The position numbers and the translations under genes were made by a program. A DNA stretch of 64,000 bases from Bacteroides sp. 214. GTDB taxonomy: Bacteria; Bacteroidota; Bacteroidia; Bacteroidales; Bacteroidaceae. Every line of letters begins with the position of its first letter. The first letter of the stretch is position 1. Shown here one piece after another: positions 1-8,707 of the stretch. Below the pieces are notes generated by a model. The model worked only from the letters and a program-made list of their open reading frames with translations, was not told the origin of the DNA and ran no database searches. The DNA lies in contig NZ_QVML01000006.1 in NCBI RefSeq assembly GCF_010501015.1, forward strand, positions 124,001-188,000. The letters run 5' to 3'.

Positions 1-440
1 ATATCTGCGATAAAGATACCGTGATTGGTATTGCTGCATCGGGCACCACACCCTATGTTATTGGTGCAATGCGCGAAGCGCGCAAGCATGGCATTTTAAC
101 CGGATGCATAACCAGTAATCCCGATTCGCCTATGGCTGAAGAAGCAGATGTGCCCATCGAGATGATTGTAGGACCGGAGTATGTAACGGGAAGTTCGCGT
201 ATGAAATCGGGTACAGGACAAAAGATGATTCTCAATATGATTACCACCTCTACAATGATTCAACTGGGCAGGGTGAAAGGAAATAAAATGGTAAATATGC
301 AACTCACGAACATCAAGTTGGTGGATCGTGGCACACGCATGATTGTTGATGAATTGAACCTGCCTTATGATGAGGCGAAAGCCTTATTGCTATTGCATGG
401 CTCGGTGAAAAAAGCTGTAGATAGTTACAGAGCAAAATAG
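1..440 (+). CDS. murQ: N-acetylmuramic acid 6-phosphate etherase, 5'-truncated by the window
   Basis: Cleaves the D-lactyl ether of MurNAc-6-phosphate to GlcNAc-6-phosphate and D-lactate in cytoplasmic cell-wall sugar recycling. The frame is open from base 3, so only the C-terminal half (about 145 residues) is present; the real start lies upstream of the window. Visible family features are the SIS-domain segment VGIAASG-type loop (here IGIAASGTTPYVIGA), the ITSNPDSPM stretch and the signature GPEYVTGSSRMKSGTGQK that shapes the sugar-phosphate site. It lies 28 bp before a serine hydrolase of the kind often found in muropeptide-recycling clusters, which supports a recycling operon. Identity is secure; nothing can be said of the N-terminus. 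Confidence 0.95.
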   Translation, partial: ICDKDTVIGIAASGTTPYVIGAMREARKHGILTGCITSNPDSPMAEEADVPIEMIVGPEYVTGSSRMKSGTGQKMILNMITTSTMIQLGRVKGNKMVNMQLTNIKLVDRGTRMIVDELNLPYDEAKALLLLHGSVKKAVDSYRAK

Positions 441-468
441 ATAACCTCCGCTTAAATCTCTTATAAAA

Positions 469-2262
469 ATGAAAACAAAAATATTATTCTTACTGTGCAT
501 GTTGTTTGCTTTGCAAACTGTTGCCCAACCCTTGCCGCAAGTAGCCCCCGAAGAGGTGGGTATGGACTCTCGTCGCTTGGCATATGCTGATGAAGTGATA
601 TTGGATGCTATTGCAAAAAAAGAAATACCGGGAGCGGTGCTTGCCGTGGTTCATCAAAACAAACTGGCTTACCTCAAAGCGTATGGCAACAAACAGGTAT
701 ATCCAAGCATAGAACCAATGGAGGTGAATACGGTATTTGATATGGCTTCTGTAAGTAAATCTATGTCTACTGCCGTTGCTGCGGTTATCTTGCTTGAACG
801 GGGGAAATTCCGCCTGCAGGATCGTGTGAAAGATTATATTCCGGGGTTTGAGGGGTGGACAGACGAAGATGGACGTACCACAGATATCCGCATGGTGGAT
901 ATCATGACGCACACTTCGGGACTTCCTCCTTACGCCAATGTTGATAGCCTGCAAGCCAAATATGGCGCACCCAATCCTGATGGACTGATTGAACACATCG
1001 CTACTTGTAAAAGAGACTTCAAACCACGTACCGGTTTCCAATATAGCTGCCTTAATTACATCACATTGCAACGTGTTATTGAAACACTTTCGGGGCAGAA
1101 CTTACGCGATTTTGCTAAAGAAAATATCTTTGATGTATTGGGTATGAACCATACAGACTATCAGCCAAAGGGCGAAACCTTGGCACTTACAGCTCCTACC
1201 GAAAAACAAAAAGATGGTAGTGTGTTGAAAGGTGTGGTGCACGATCCGTTGGCGCGGATTATGAATGGTGGCATATCGGGCAATGCGGGAATATTTTCTA
1301 ATGCGACCGATGTTGCACTGCTGGCAGCAGCCTTGCTAAACAACGGTGAATATAATGGCAAACGCATACTTAGTCCAATGGGGGTAAGGATGATGCGCAC
1401 AGTTCCGAATAATGTGGCACAGTTTGGCAGAACACCGGGTTGGGATGTCTGTTCTCCCTATGCCTCTAATAATGGCGACTTGTTTGGACCTAACACTTAC
1501 GGACATACAGGCTACACAGGTACTTCGCTTATTATCGACCCCGATAATGGCACGGCTGTTATTCTGTTAACTAATCGTGTACATCCCGAGGATGCGGGTG
1601 GTGTGGTTCGGCTTCGCTCTATTGTGGCAAATGCCGTAGCTGCGGCTATCGACTGTCCGCCTGCCCGTCTCTATTTTCCACGCTACTATACAAAGGTAGC
1701 CGAGTTTGCTGCGCAACCCTCAATAACCGACAAAGACATTGTCTTCTTAGGCAACAGCCTTACCGAGAATGCTAATTGGAGTGAGCTTACCGGCAAGAAA
1801 AAAATTGTGAACCGCGGTATCATTGGCGATGAAATTATGGGAATCTACGACCGCTTAGACCAGATACTTCCGGGGAAACCAAAGAAAATATTCCTTATGA
1901 GTGGCACCAATGATGTTTCGCACGATCTTTCTACCGATGAAATAGTTTCGCGCATGGCACTCCTGATTGATAGAATACAACAAGAATCGCCCAAAACGAA
2001 ACTGTATTTACAAAGCCTTTTGCCTATTAATGAATCGTTTGGTCGCTACAAAAAGATGACAGGAAAGACTGATCAGATTCCTGCCATCAACGCTTGTCTG
2101 AAACAGTTGGCGGAAGAAAAAAACATCGATTTCATCGACCTATTTCCACTTTTTGTTCAGCCCAGAACCAATATTATGCGCAAAGAACTTACAAATGATG
2201 GATTACATTTGAAGAGCGAAGGATATGAAATTTGGGGAAAGGCGATAAAGAAATACTTGTAA
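469..2262 (+). CDS. Exported serine beta-lactamase-family hydrolase fused to an SGNH/GDSL esterase domain
   Basis: A two-domain exported protein of 597 aa. A signal peptide (residues 1-19, ending TVAQ) is followed by a class C beta-lactamase/PBP4*-like domain (about 25-395) with the catalytic SxxK as S94-V-S-K97, a YSCLNY motif in place of YxN, and a GHTGYTGTS third motif. From about residue 415 a complete SGNH hydrolase follows: block I FLGNSLTE with the nucleophile Ser, block III GTND, and the C-terminal DGLH dyad. Likely role: periplasmic trimming of muropeptides or deacylation of cell-wall fragments before uptake; this is inferred from the neighbour murQ. Substrate unknown. The fusion of two different serine hydrolases is the notable point; no frameshift separates them. 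Confidence 0.88.
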   Translation: MKTKILFLLCMLFALQTVAQPLPQVAPEEVGMDSRRLAYADEVILDAIAKKEIPGAVLAVVHQNKLAYLKAYGNKQVYPSIEPMEVNTVFDMASVSKSMSTAVAAVILLERGKFRLQDRVKDYIPGFEGWTDEDGRTTDIRMVDIMTHTSGLPPYANVDSLQAKYGAPNPDGLIEHIATCKRDFKPRTGFQYSCLNYITLQRVIETLSGQNLRDFAKENIFDVLGMNHTDYQPKGETLALTAPTEKQKDGSVLKGVVHDPLARIMNGGISGNAGIFSNATDVALLAAALLNNGEYNGKRILSPMGVRMMRTVPNNVAQFGRTPGWDVCSPYASNNGDLFGPNTYGHTGYTGTSLIIDPDNGTAVILLTNRVHPEDAGGVVRLRSIVANAVAAAIDCPPARLYFPRYYTKVAEFAAQPSITDKDIVFLGNSLTENANWSELTGKKKIVNRGIIGDEIMGIYDRLDQILPGKPKKIFLMSGTNDVSHDLSTDEIVSRMALLIDRIQQESPKTKLYLQSLLPINESFGRYKKMTGKTDQIPAINACLKQLAEEKNIDFIDLFPLFVQPRTNIMRKELTNDGLHLKSEGYEIWGKAIKKYL

Positions 2263-2633
2263 CACGTTGACAAGCTAAAAACACTCTCCAAATAGAGTTT
2301 TACGAAATGGGTCTTCACCTTCACAAAACGCTGTAACAAGCTAAAAGTAAGCGGGTTGTGTGTGAAGACCTATCCTTTTTGCCTTCACGGGGTTTTCACA
2401 CCTAATTTTCTGACTGTTTTGTGTTAAGAAAACAGTCAGAAACGAAGTAAAAAACAGTCAGAAGTGAAGCAAAAAACAGTCGGAAAAAAGGCATTGCTTA
2501 AAGCTCCATTTAGATGCACTTCTTCAGCCATAGTTTCATTCTCTGTCGTCCATAGGCGTACGGCCCGTCGTCCATAGTCTCACGCCCCGTCAGCCATAGT
2601 CTCACAACCCGTCAGCCTATGGCTTGAATACGC
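2263..2633. repeat. Intergenic repeat locus A: two 22-bp-period tandem arrays
   Basis: No gene in these 371 bp between the serine hydrolase and the murF 3' end. Block 1 has TGTGTGAAGACCTAT near 2360-2374, followed by ACAGTC-type units beginning at 2433, 2455 and 2477, exactly 22 bp apart, each followed by AGAA-rich spacers. Block 2 has CCATAG-type cores at 2528, 2550, 2572, 2594 and a variant CCTATG at 2616, again exactly 22 bp apart (unit roughly CGTCRKCCATAGKCTCAYGC). The same two blocks recur in inverse orientation at locus C (46490-47000), and the second at locus B (17302-17390). The function is unknown. Confidence 0.85.
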
Positions 2634-3929
2634 CTACAATAAATCCAATGTTTTATTCAGCCTAATGCTGTTGGAACCTTTTATTAGAATGGTTTTTCCT
2701 TTCAGTGGGTCACTTTGCAACCTTAGCAGTAATTCATCCACGTGCTTAAACGATTGGTACGTGTGCGGTAATGATGAAAATACATCGCCTACGAGCAGAA
2801 CCGTTTCAAAGTTTGCTCCATTCAGGTAGTTTATTATTTTTGTATGTTCCTCTACACTGTCTGCTCCCAACTCGCGCATATCGCCAAGAATAACCATTTT
2901 ATGTTCTGCCTGCATCTTCAGGAAGTTCTCTAATGAAGCCATCATACTGGTAGGGTTAGCGTTGTAGGCATCGATAATCAGTGTGTTGTAGGCAGTTTTC
3001 TTCAGTTGCGAACGATTGTTTTGTGGGGTATATGCTGCTAAGGCTTTGTCTATTTCGGTAGCCTCTACGCCAAAAAAAGTGCCGATGGTGGCGGCAGCCA
3101 AAGCATTCGTGAAGTTATAATCACCGATAAGCTGGGTTTCTACCCGATGTTTCTGGTTGTCAGTAGCTTCCCACTCCAGTGCAAGGAACGGTGAATTGCC
3201 GGTAACACATCCTTTTACATAAGGTGTACCTTCTTTTCCGTAGTAAATAACGTTAAACCCTTTGCTCATTTCCATTAAATAGGGGTTGTCCGAATTTACA
3301 AAAAGCAAGCTGTTTTGTTTGTTGCGCAAGTAATCGTACAATTCTCCTTTGGTTGCCATTACCCCTTCGAAAGAGCCAAACCCTTCCAAGTGCGCTTTAC
3401 CTACATTGGTAATAATACCATAATCGGGCTCTGCAATATCTACCAACTCTTTTATGTCGCCAGGATGACTTGCCCCCATTTCAACAACAGCTATATCATG
3501 TTCTTGCTTCAATTGCAAGAGCGTGAGCGGTACGCCGATATGGTTGTTCAGATTGCCTTGCGTATAGAGCACCTTGAATTTGCGCGAAAGCACGGCAGCA
3601 ATCAACTCCTTTGTGGTGGTTTTTCCGTTTGTACCGGTAATCCCTATAATCTTTGTTCCCAACTGTTTGCGGTGATAATTAGCCAACTGCTGCAAGGTCT
3701 TCAATACATCACTCACTAAAACGTATCGGTTATCGTCTACAGGCAGGTACGCTTCTTCGTCAATAACGGCATACGAGCAACCACTTGCCAAGGCCTTTTC
3801 GGCAAAAGTATTGCCATTAAACGATTCGCCTTTCAATGCAAAAAAGAGTGTATTGGGTTGGCAGTTGCGACTATCGGTAGTTACTCCTGCCGAGTTAAGA
3901 AACAATTGATAAAGAGATGATATTTCCAT
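2634..3929 (-). CDS. murF: UDP-N-acetylmuramoyl-tripeptide--D-alanyl-D-alanine ligase
   Basis: Cytoplasmic Mur ligase that adds the D-Ala-D-Ala dipeptide to UDP-MurNAc-tripeptide. The 431 aa is a normal length. The N-terminal UDP-binding domain contains the DSR..PNTLFFALKGE segment (about 19-36), the ATP-binding P-loop GITGTNGKTTTKE lies near residue 95-108, the central domain has EMGASHPGDI, and the C-terminal domain has the D-AYNANP-S motif (IIDAYNANPTSM) typical of MurF. It is transcribed alone and divergently from folP; a CAAAGATA box at 3959-3966 reads as TATCTTTG on its strand. No gene of the main dcw cluster is next to it. Confidence 0.97.
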   Translation of the reverse strand: MEISSLYQLFLNSAGVTTDSRNCQPNTLFFALKGESFNGNTFAEKALASGCSYAVIDEEAYLPVDDNRYVLVSDVLKTLQQLANYHRKQLGTKIIGITGTNGKTTTKELIAAVLSRKFKVLYTQGNLNNHIGVPLTLLQLKQEHDIAVVEMGASHPGDIKELVDIAEPDYGIITNVGKAHLEGFGSFEGVMATKGELYDYLRNKQNSLLFVNSDNPYLMEMSKGFNVIYYGKEGTPYVKGCVTGNSPFLALEWEATDNQKHRVETQLIGDYNFTNALAAATIGTFFGVEATEIDKALAAYTPQNNRSQLKKTAYNTLIIDAYNANPTSMMASLENFLKMQAEHKMVILGDMRELGADSVEEHTKIINYLNGANFETVLLVGDVFSSLPHTYQSFKHVDELLLRLQSDPLKGKTILIKGSNSIRLNKTLDLL

Positions 3930-3958
3930 ACTTCGTGTACTTTCGTAAAAATTTTACG

Positions 3959-3966
3959 CAAAGATA
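3959..3966 (-). promoter_or_regulatory. murF -7 promoter box
   Basis: TATCTTTG on the minus strand matches the Bacteroidetes TAnnTTTG -7 element, 30 bp before the murF start. A clear -33 TTTG was not seen. Confidence 0.55.
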
Positions 3967-4001
3967 CGAAACAGTTTACTTGCTTTTACTCTTTTTATTC
4001 C

Positions 4002-4009
4002 TACTTTTG
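4002..4009 (+). promoter_or_regulatory. folP-cdaA -7 promoter box
   Basis: TACTTTTG matches TAnnTTTG and lies 20 bp before folP. A weak -33-like CTTG is at 3979-3982, 19 bp upstream. The 100-bp murF/folP gap thus carries divergent promoters. Confidence 0.55.
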
Positions 4010-4029
4010 TGTATAATAAATGATTATTC

Positions 4030-4887
4030 ATGAACTCAGCTTCTCCTACGTATATAAATGTAAACGGACGATTGCTCGATTTGTCAACGCCTGTTGTCAT
4101 GGGTATTCTCAATGTAACTCCCGATTCTTTTTATTCGCAAAGTCGCATGCAAACAGAGGCAGCTATTGCCGAGCGTGCCAAGCAAATTCTTGACGAAGGA
4201 GCTACCATTATCGACCTCGGCGCTTACTCCTCGCGACCCAATGCGGAACATATTTCTCCCGAAGAAGAGATGAACCGCTTGCGCACGGCACTAACAGTTA
4301 TCAACAAGAACCACCCCGACGCTATTGTCTCCATAGACACCTTCCGTGCTTCTGTTGCCGAAGAGTGTGTCACAACATACGGCGCAGCCATCATCAATGA
4401 TATAGCCGCAGGTGAAATGGATGCTGAGATGTTCGAAACTGTTGCTCGCCTCAACGTTCCTTATATCATGATGCACATGCAGGGCACACCACAAGATATG
4501 CAGCGGGAACCCCACTACGACAATCTGCTCAAAGAAGTATTTCTGTATTTTGCCGAGAAAATAGACAAACTACGTTCGTTGGGACTGAATGACCTGATAC
4601 TCGATCCCGGTTTTGGCTTCGGCAAAACAGTAGAGCACAACTACCAATTAATGATGCACATGGAGGAGTTTCGCCTATTTGAGTTGCCTCTGTTGGTAGG
4701 TATCTCACGCAAATCCATGATTACACGCTTGCTGGATATCACTCCTCAGGAAGCATTGAACGGGACGACTATCCTCAATACTATTTCACTCATGAAAGGT
4801 GCCAACATTCTGCGTGTTCATGATGTAAAAGAAGCCGTAGAAGCTGTTCGGATTACCACCAAACTTATGAACTCCAAAGCTTATTAA
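4030..4887 (+). CDS. folP: Dihydropteroate synthase
   Basis: Condenses 6-hydroxymethyl-7,8-dihydropterin pyrophosphate with p-aminobenzoate to dihydropteroate in folate synthesis; cytoplasmic TIM barrel. The 285 aa show the first signature MGILNVTPDSF (about 23-33), the second signature around IIDLGAYSSRP, the D-T-F and NDI loops, the LDPGFGFGKT pterin-binding segment and GISRKSM. It ends one base before the diadenylate cyclase gene begins, so the two are almost certainly co-transcribed, an arrangement that is common in Bacteroidetes. Nothing unusual in the sequence. Confidence 0.97.
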   Translation: MNSASPTYINVNGRLLDLSTPVVMGILNVTPDSFYSQSRMQTEAAIAERAKQILDEGATIIDLGAYSSRPNAEHISPEEEMNRLRTALTVINKNHPDAIVSIDTFRASVAEECVTTYGAAIINDIAAGEMDAEMFETVARLNVPYIMMHMQGTPQDMQREPHYDNLLKEVFLYFAEKIDKLRSLGLNDLILDPGFGFGKTVEHNYQLMMHMEEFRLFELPLLVGISRKSMITRLLDITPQEALNGTTILNTISLMKGANILRVHDVKEAVEAVRITTKLMNSKAY

Positions 4888-4888
4888 T

Positions 4889-5662
4889 ATGTTCGAATTT
4901 GGAATAAAAGACTTTATCGATATCCTGCTGGTTGCACTCTTTTTGTACTACACGTACAAACTAATGAAGGAGTCGGGCTCTATCAAAATTTTCACAGGGA
5001 TTCTTATCTTCATTGTTACCTGGCTTATCGTATCACAAGTACTCGAAATGCGCCTGTTAGGTTCTATACTCGACCAGTTGGTCAATGTAGGTGTGATTGC
5101 GCTCATTGTACTGTTTCAGGACGACATCCGGCGTTTCTTGCTCAGCATAGGCGCACACAGACAGTTCAGTGCCATTGTCAATTTCTTTAAGAACAAACAA
5201 AGCAAAGATAAAAGCAATAATGATGATATTATGCCTATTGTGATGGCATGCATCAGCATGGGGAAACAGAAAACCGGTGCGCTTATTGTGATAGAGCATA
5301 ACTATCCATTGGATGAGGCAGTGAAAACAGGTGATGTCATCGATGCTGCCATAAACCAACGATTGATTGAGAATATATTTTTCAAGAATAGTCCGCTACA
5401 CGACGGTGCAATGATTATTCGCCGCAACCGCATACGAGCTGCCGGATGCATCCTGCCTGTATCTCACGACCTTACAATTCCTAAAGAGTTGGGACTAAGA
5501 CATCGTGCCGCTATGGGTATTTCGCAAGAATCGGATGCACTTGCCATAATTGTTTCCGAAGAAACAGGTTCTATTTCTGTAGCCCATCGCGGACAATTTC
5601 ATCTACGGCTCACTGCCGAAGAGTTGGAAAGCATGCTAACAAAACAAAACATTAACTCCTAA
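4889..5662 (+). CDS. cdaA: Membrane diadenylate cyclase (c-di-AMP synthase, CdaA type)
   Basis: Makes the second messenger c-di-AMP from two ATP. The 257 aa have three predicted N-terminal membrane segments (roughly residues 10-30, 34-54, 60-80), then a cytoplasmic DisA_N domain with the catalytic LHDGAM motif (DGA) and the GLRHRAA motif (RHR) that bind ATP. The start ATG is separated from the folP stop by a single base, implying translational coupling. In Firmicutes CdaA sits with regulator CdaR and GlmM; neither is here, so any regulator must be elsewhere. The link to folP is genomic only; a functional link is not shown. Confidence 0.95.
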   Translation: MFEFGIKDFIDILLVALFLYYTYKLMKESGSIKIFTGILIFIVTWLIVSQVLEMRLLGSILDQLVNVGVIALIVLFQDDIRRFLLSIGAHRQFSAIVNFFKNKQSKDKSNNDDIMPIVMACISMGKQKTGALIVIEHNYPLDEAVKTGDVIDAAINQRLIENIFFKNSPLHDGAMIIRRNRIRAAGCILPVSHDLTIPKELGLRHRAAMGISQESDALAIIVSEETGSISVAHRGQFHLRLTAEELESMLTKQNINS

Positions 5663-5672
5663 ATATAATAAC

Positions 5673-7202
5673 ATGGATAGACGGAATTTTTTGAAGACAG
5701 GTGGATTAGCTTTACTTGGCTCATTGGCAGCCCCCTCTCTTGTGGGTGGTTGTGCACCGGGAAAAGGAGCTAACGACCAAGCTACTATCTCGCGTGCGCT
5801 GAAGCATTTTGGGGTGAGCGAAGGAGACTTAAGGAAAGTAATGGCAGCCGCCTTGGAAAAAGGGGGCGATTATGCCGATCTGTTCTTTGAACATACATTC
5901 AATAATTATGTGGGTCTGCAAGATGGCGCTGTAAATAGCTGTAGTTCCGACATTGATTTCGGGGTGGGAATACGTGTTCTTGCGGGCGACCAAAGTGGCT
6001 ATGCCTATGTGGAAGATGTAACATTGGAGGAAATGCTGAAAGCAGCCCGCGTTGCCGCACAAATTGCCTCGAATACAAAAACCGTTAGCCCGGTAAGTCT
6101 TACCGAAAAGCCTATTACTGATAATTATTACACAGCTGCTACTCCTTGGGACAATATTTTATTGAAAGATAAGATGCCCTATCTTCAGAAGCTGAACGAT
6201 AAAATTTTCGCACTTGATAAACGTGTGCAGAAAGTTTCCGCATCGCTGAGTGATACCACTTCACATATCTTGTTTTGCAATAGCGAAGGGGTAACATACT
6301 ACGATTACCGTCCGATGGTAGCCATGCGCGCCACTTGTGTAATGGCAGAAAACGGAAAGATCGAGAACTCGGGTGCGGCACGTGCTTACCGCAAAGGTTT
6401 TGAGTTTCTGACCGACGACCTGATTGACATCGTAGCACGTGAAGCAGTAGATAAAACAGCCATACTCTTTCAAGCCATTAAGCCCAAAGGTGGCGAAATG
6501 CCGGTTGTAATGGGAGCGGGTGGAGCAGGTATTCTTTTGCACGAAGCCATCGGACATGCGTTCGAAGCAGACTTCAACCGCAAGAATATCTCTATCTTCT
6601 CGGATCAACTGAATAAAAAGATTTGCAATGAAAACATCAACGTAATTGATGACGCAACAATTCCGTTCAACCGTGGCTCTGTCAATATAGACGACGAGGG
6701 AACAGAAGGACAGAAAACATATATTGTAAAAGATGGTGTATTGAACAGCTTCTTACACGATCGTATCAGTGCCAAGCATTATGGCATTTCTTCTACCGGA
6801 AACGGAAGAAGAGAGTCGTTCCGCAAAATTCCTATCCCTCGTATGCGTGCCACCTACATGGAGGCCGGCAATATGAAAGAAGAAGATATTATCGCTTCTG
6901 TAAAGAAAGGTATCTATGCTGATATATTCCTCAACGGACAAGTGCAAATTGGTGCAGGCGATTTTACGTTCTTCGTTAAATCGGGCTACATGATCGAGAA
7001 TGGTAAACTAACGCAACCCATTAAAGACATCAATATTATTGGCAACGGGCCGAAAGCATTGGCAGATATCACAATGGTAGCCGATAATGATAAGATAGAC
7101 AATGGTACCTGGACGTGTGGTAAAGACGGACAATCTGTGCCTGTTACATGTGGTATGCCTTCGGCATTGGTTAGCAAGCTAACGGTGGGAGGAGAAAGTT
7201 GA
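5673..7202 (+). CDS. tldD: TldD-family metalloprotease with a twin-arginine lipoprotein signal
   Basis: The TldD subunit of TldD/TldE proteases carries the zinc site and cleaves unfolded or leader peptides. The 509 aa contain the metal motif HEAIGHAFEAD (HExxxH) and the usual C-terminal GxGDF segment. The N-terminus differs from the E. coli protein: it starts MDRRNFLKTGG, a twin-arginine motif, has a hydrophobic run, and then a VGGC lipobox with Cys27, predicting Tat export and lipidation. It starts 10 bp after cdaA and is followed after 25 bp by the partner tldE, which has no signal. Whether the two subunits meet in one compartment is therefore open. Confidence 0.92.
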   Translation: MDRRNFLKTGGLALLGSLAAPSLVGGCAPGKGANDQATISRALKHFGVSEGDLRKVMAAALEKGGDYADLFFEHTFNNYVGLQDGAVNSCSSDIDFGVGIRVLAGDQSGYAYVEDVTLEEMLKAARVAAQIASNTKTVSPVSLTEKPITDNYYTAATPWDNILLKDKMPYLQKLNDKIFALDKRVQKVSASLSDTTSHILFCNSEGVTYYDYRPMVAMRATCVMAENGKIENSGAARAYRKGFEFLTDDLIDIVAREAVDKTAILFQAIKPKGGEMPVVMGAGGAGILLHEAIGHAFEADFNRKNISIFSDQLNKKICNENINVIDDATIPFNRGSVNIDDEGTEGQKTYIVKDGVLNSFLHDRISAKHYGISSTGNGRRESFRKIPIPRMRATYMEAGNMKEEDIIASVKKGIYADIFLNGQVQIGAGDFTFFVKSGYMIENGKLTQPIKDINIIGNGPKALADITMVADNDKIDNGTWTCGKDGQSVPVTCGMPSALVSKLTVGGES

Positions 7203-7227
7203 TTATTTACATCAAAGAAGCAGAATT

Positions 7228-8547
7228 ATGATTTCAGATAAAAACAAGAAACTGGCTCAATGGGCAATGGATTATGCCCTGAAGAACGGATGTCAGGCAG
7301 CCAGAGTCAGCATATACAATGGTTCGAGTACATCCTTTAACCTGCGAAACGCCAAGATGGACAAACTACAGCAAGCTACCGAGAATGCTTTTTCGGTTAC
7401 CCTGTATGTAGATGGACGCTACGGCAACTATTCCACCAATCGTCTTGACAAAAAGGAACTGGAGGGATTTATTAAAAATGGCATTGATGCTACCAAATAC
7501 TTAGCTGTAGACGAAGCGCGTGTATTGCCCGATGCTTCACGTTATTACAAAGGTGGCAAGCCCGACCTCGAAACATACGACAGTGAAATAGATACGCTTA
7601 CCCCCGACCAGAAGGTGGCGCTTGCCAAAAACGCTGCCGAGGAGGCACTTGGCAAGAATGAACGTATCATCTCGGTAGAGTCTGCCTATTCCGATGCTAA
7701 GAGTTTTGGTTATCACATTACCAGCAACGGTTTTGAAGGAGAAAATAAATCATCATTCGTTCGCCTTTCCGCAAGTATCAGTGTGAGAGGAGAGGGCGAA
7801 GCACGTCCTTCGGACGGATGGGGCGAGGCCTCGCTATATTTTAGCGAACTACCTAAAGAAGGATACGGAAAGACCGCTTTAGAACGTGTGTTGCGTAAAC
7901 TGGGGCAGAAAAAAGTTAAGTCGGGCAAGTACACCATGGTTATAGACCCACTGGTGGCAGCACGCTTACTTTATCCACTCACAGGAGCTATTAGTGGTTC
8001 GGCGTTACAACAAAAAAACTCCTTCCTGTTAGATATGCTGGGCAAGAAAATAGGTTCGGATAAGTTCACGCTTATCGACAATCCACACATCCCACGTGCC
8101 TTTGGCGCGCGTTATTTCGATGGCGAAGGTGTAGCTACAGAGAAACGTACCGTTTTTGACAAAGGAGTATTGAATACTTACTTCATTGGTACTTATCATG
8201 CCAAGAAGATGAATGTTGAGCCAACCATCAGCGGCTCTTCGCTACTTATTTTAGAGCCCGGCAACAAAAACATGGATGAAATCATCAGTGGAGTGAATAA
8301 AGGCATCTTGGTAACCGGCTTCAATGGAGGTAACTGCAACAGTTCTACAGGTAACTTTTCATACGGAGTAGAAGGATTCCTGATTGAAAATGGAAAAATG
8401 ACACAACCCATCTCCGAAATGAATATCACCGGTAATATGATTACATTGTGGAGCTCATTAGTAGAGGTTGGCAATGACCCACGTCTTTCTTCTACCGCTC
8501 GTATACCTACACTGGTATTCGATGGGGTAGACTTCAGTGGGCTGTAA
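7228..8547 (+). CDS. tldE: TldE/PmbA-family protein, partner of TldD
   Basis: The 439 aa protein belongs to the PmbA/TldD fold but lacks the HExxxH motif, as expected for the non-catalytic TldE subunit that forms a heterodimer with TldD. The C-terminal half has the conserved GNFSYGVEGFLIENG...SEMNITGN segment. It starts MISDKNKK without a signal peptide or membrane segment. It lies 25 bp behind tldD and is followed by a strong terminator. Known partners process microcin B17 leader or act on CcdA; no such substrate gene is adjacent here, so the native substrate is unknown. Confidence 0.93.
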   Translation: MISDKNKKLAQWAMDYALKNGCQAARVSIYNGSSTSFNLRNAKMDKLQQATENAFSVTLYVDGRYGNYSTNRLDKKELEGFIKNGIDATKYLAVDEARVLPDASRYYKGGKPDLETYDSEIDTLTPDQKVALAKNAAEEALGKNERIISVESAYSDAKSFGYHITSNGFEGENKSSFVRLSASISVRGEGEARPSDGWGEASLYFSELPKEGYGKTALERVLRKLGQKKVKSGKYTMVIDPLVAARLLYPLTGAISGSALQQKNSFLLDMLGKKIGSDKFTLIDNPHIPRAFGARYFDGEGVATEKRTVFDKGVLNTYFIGTYHAKKMNVEPTISGSSLLILEPGNKNMDEIISGVNKGILVTGFNGGNCNSSTGNFSYGVEGFLIENGKMTQPISEMNITGNMITLWSSLVEVGNDPRLSSTARIPTLVFDGVDFSGL

Positions 8548-8565
8548 GAGATATTTCTTAGAGTG

Positions 8566-8635
8566 CAGAGGCACAAAGGCACAACGTTTTTGAATTAGTC
8601 AAGAACAAAAAGTGCTTTTGTGCCTCTGTTTTTTT
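8566..8635 (+). terminator. Rho-independent terminator after tldE
   Basis: A 17-bp near-perfect stem (CAGAGGCACAAAGGCAC at 8566-8582 with GTGCTTTTGTGCCTCTG at 8612-8628) encloses a longer loop and is followed by seven T residues (8629-8635). It closes the folP–cdaA–tldD–tldE operon. Confidence 0.8.
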
Positions 8636-8707
8636 CTTTACTCTGCAACTTTTCTCTTTCCTTACCCGTCTTATAGTTAATAACAAATACTTAATATAGA
8701 AAGAAAT

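Noticed and set aside
2423..2622. CRISPR array
   Set aside because: The 22-bp units are contiguous with no unique spacers of 30 bp or so, and there are no cas genes in the window.
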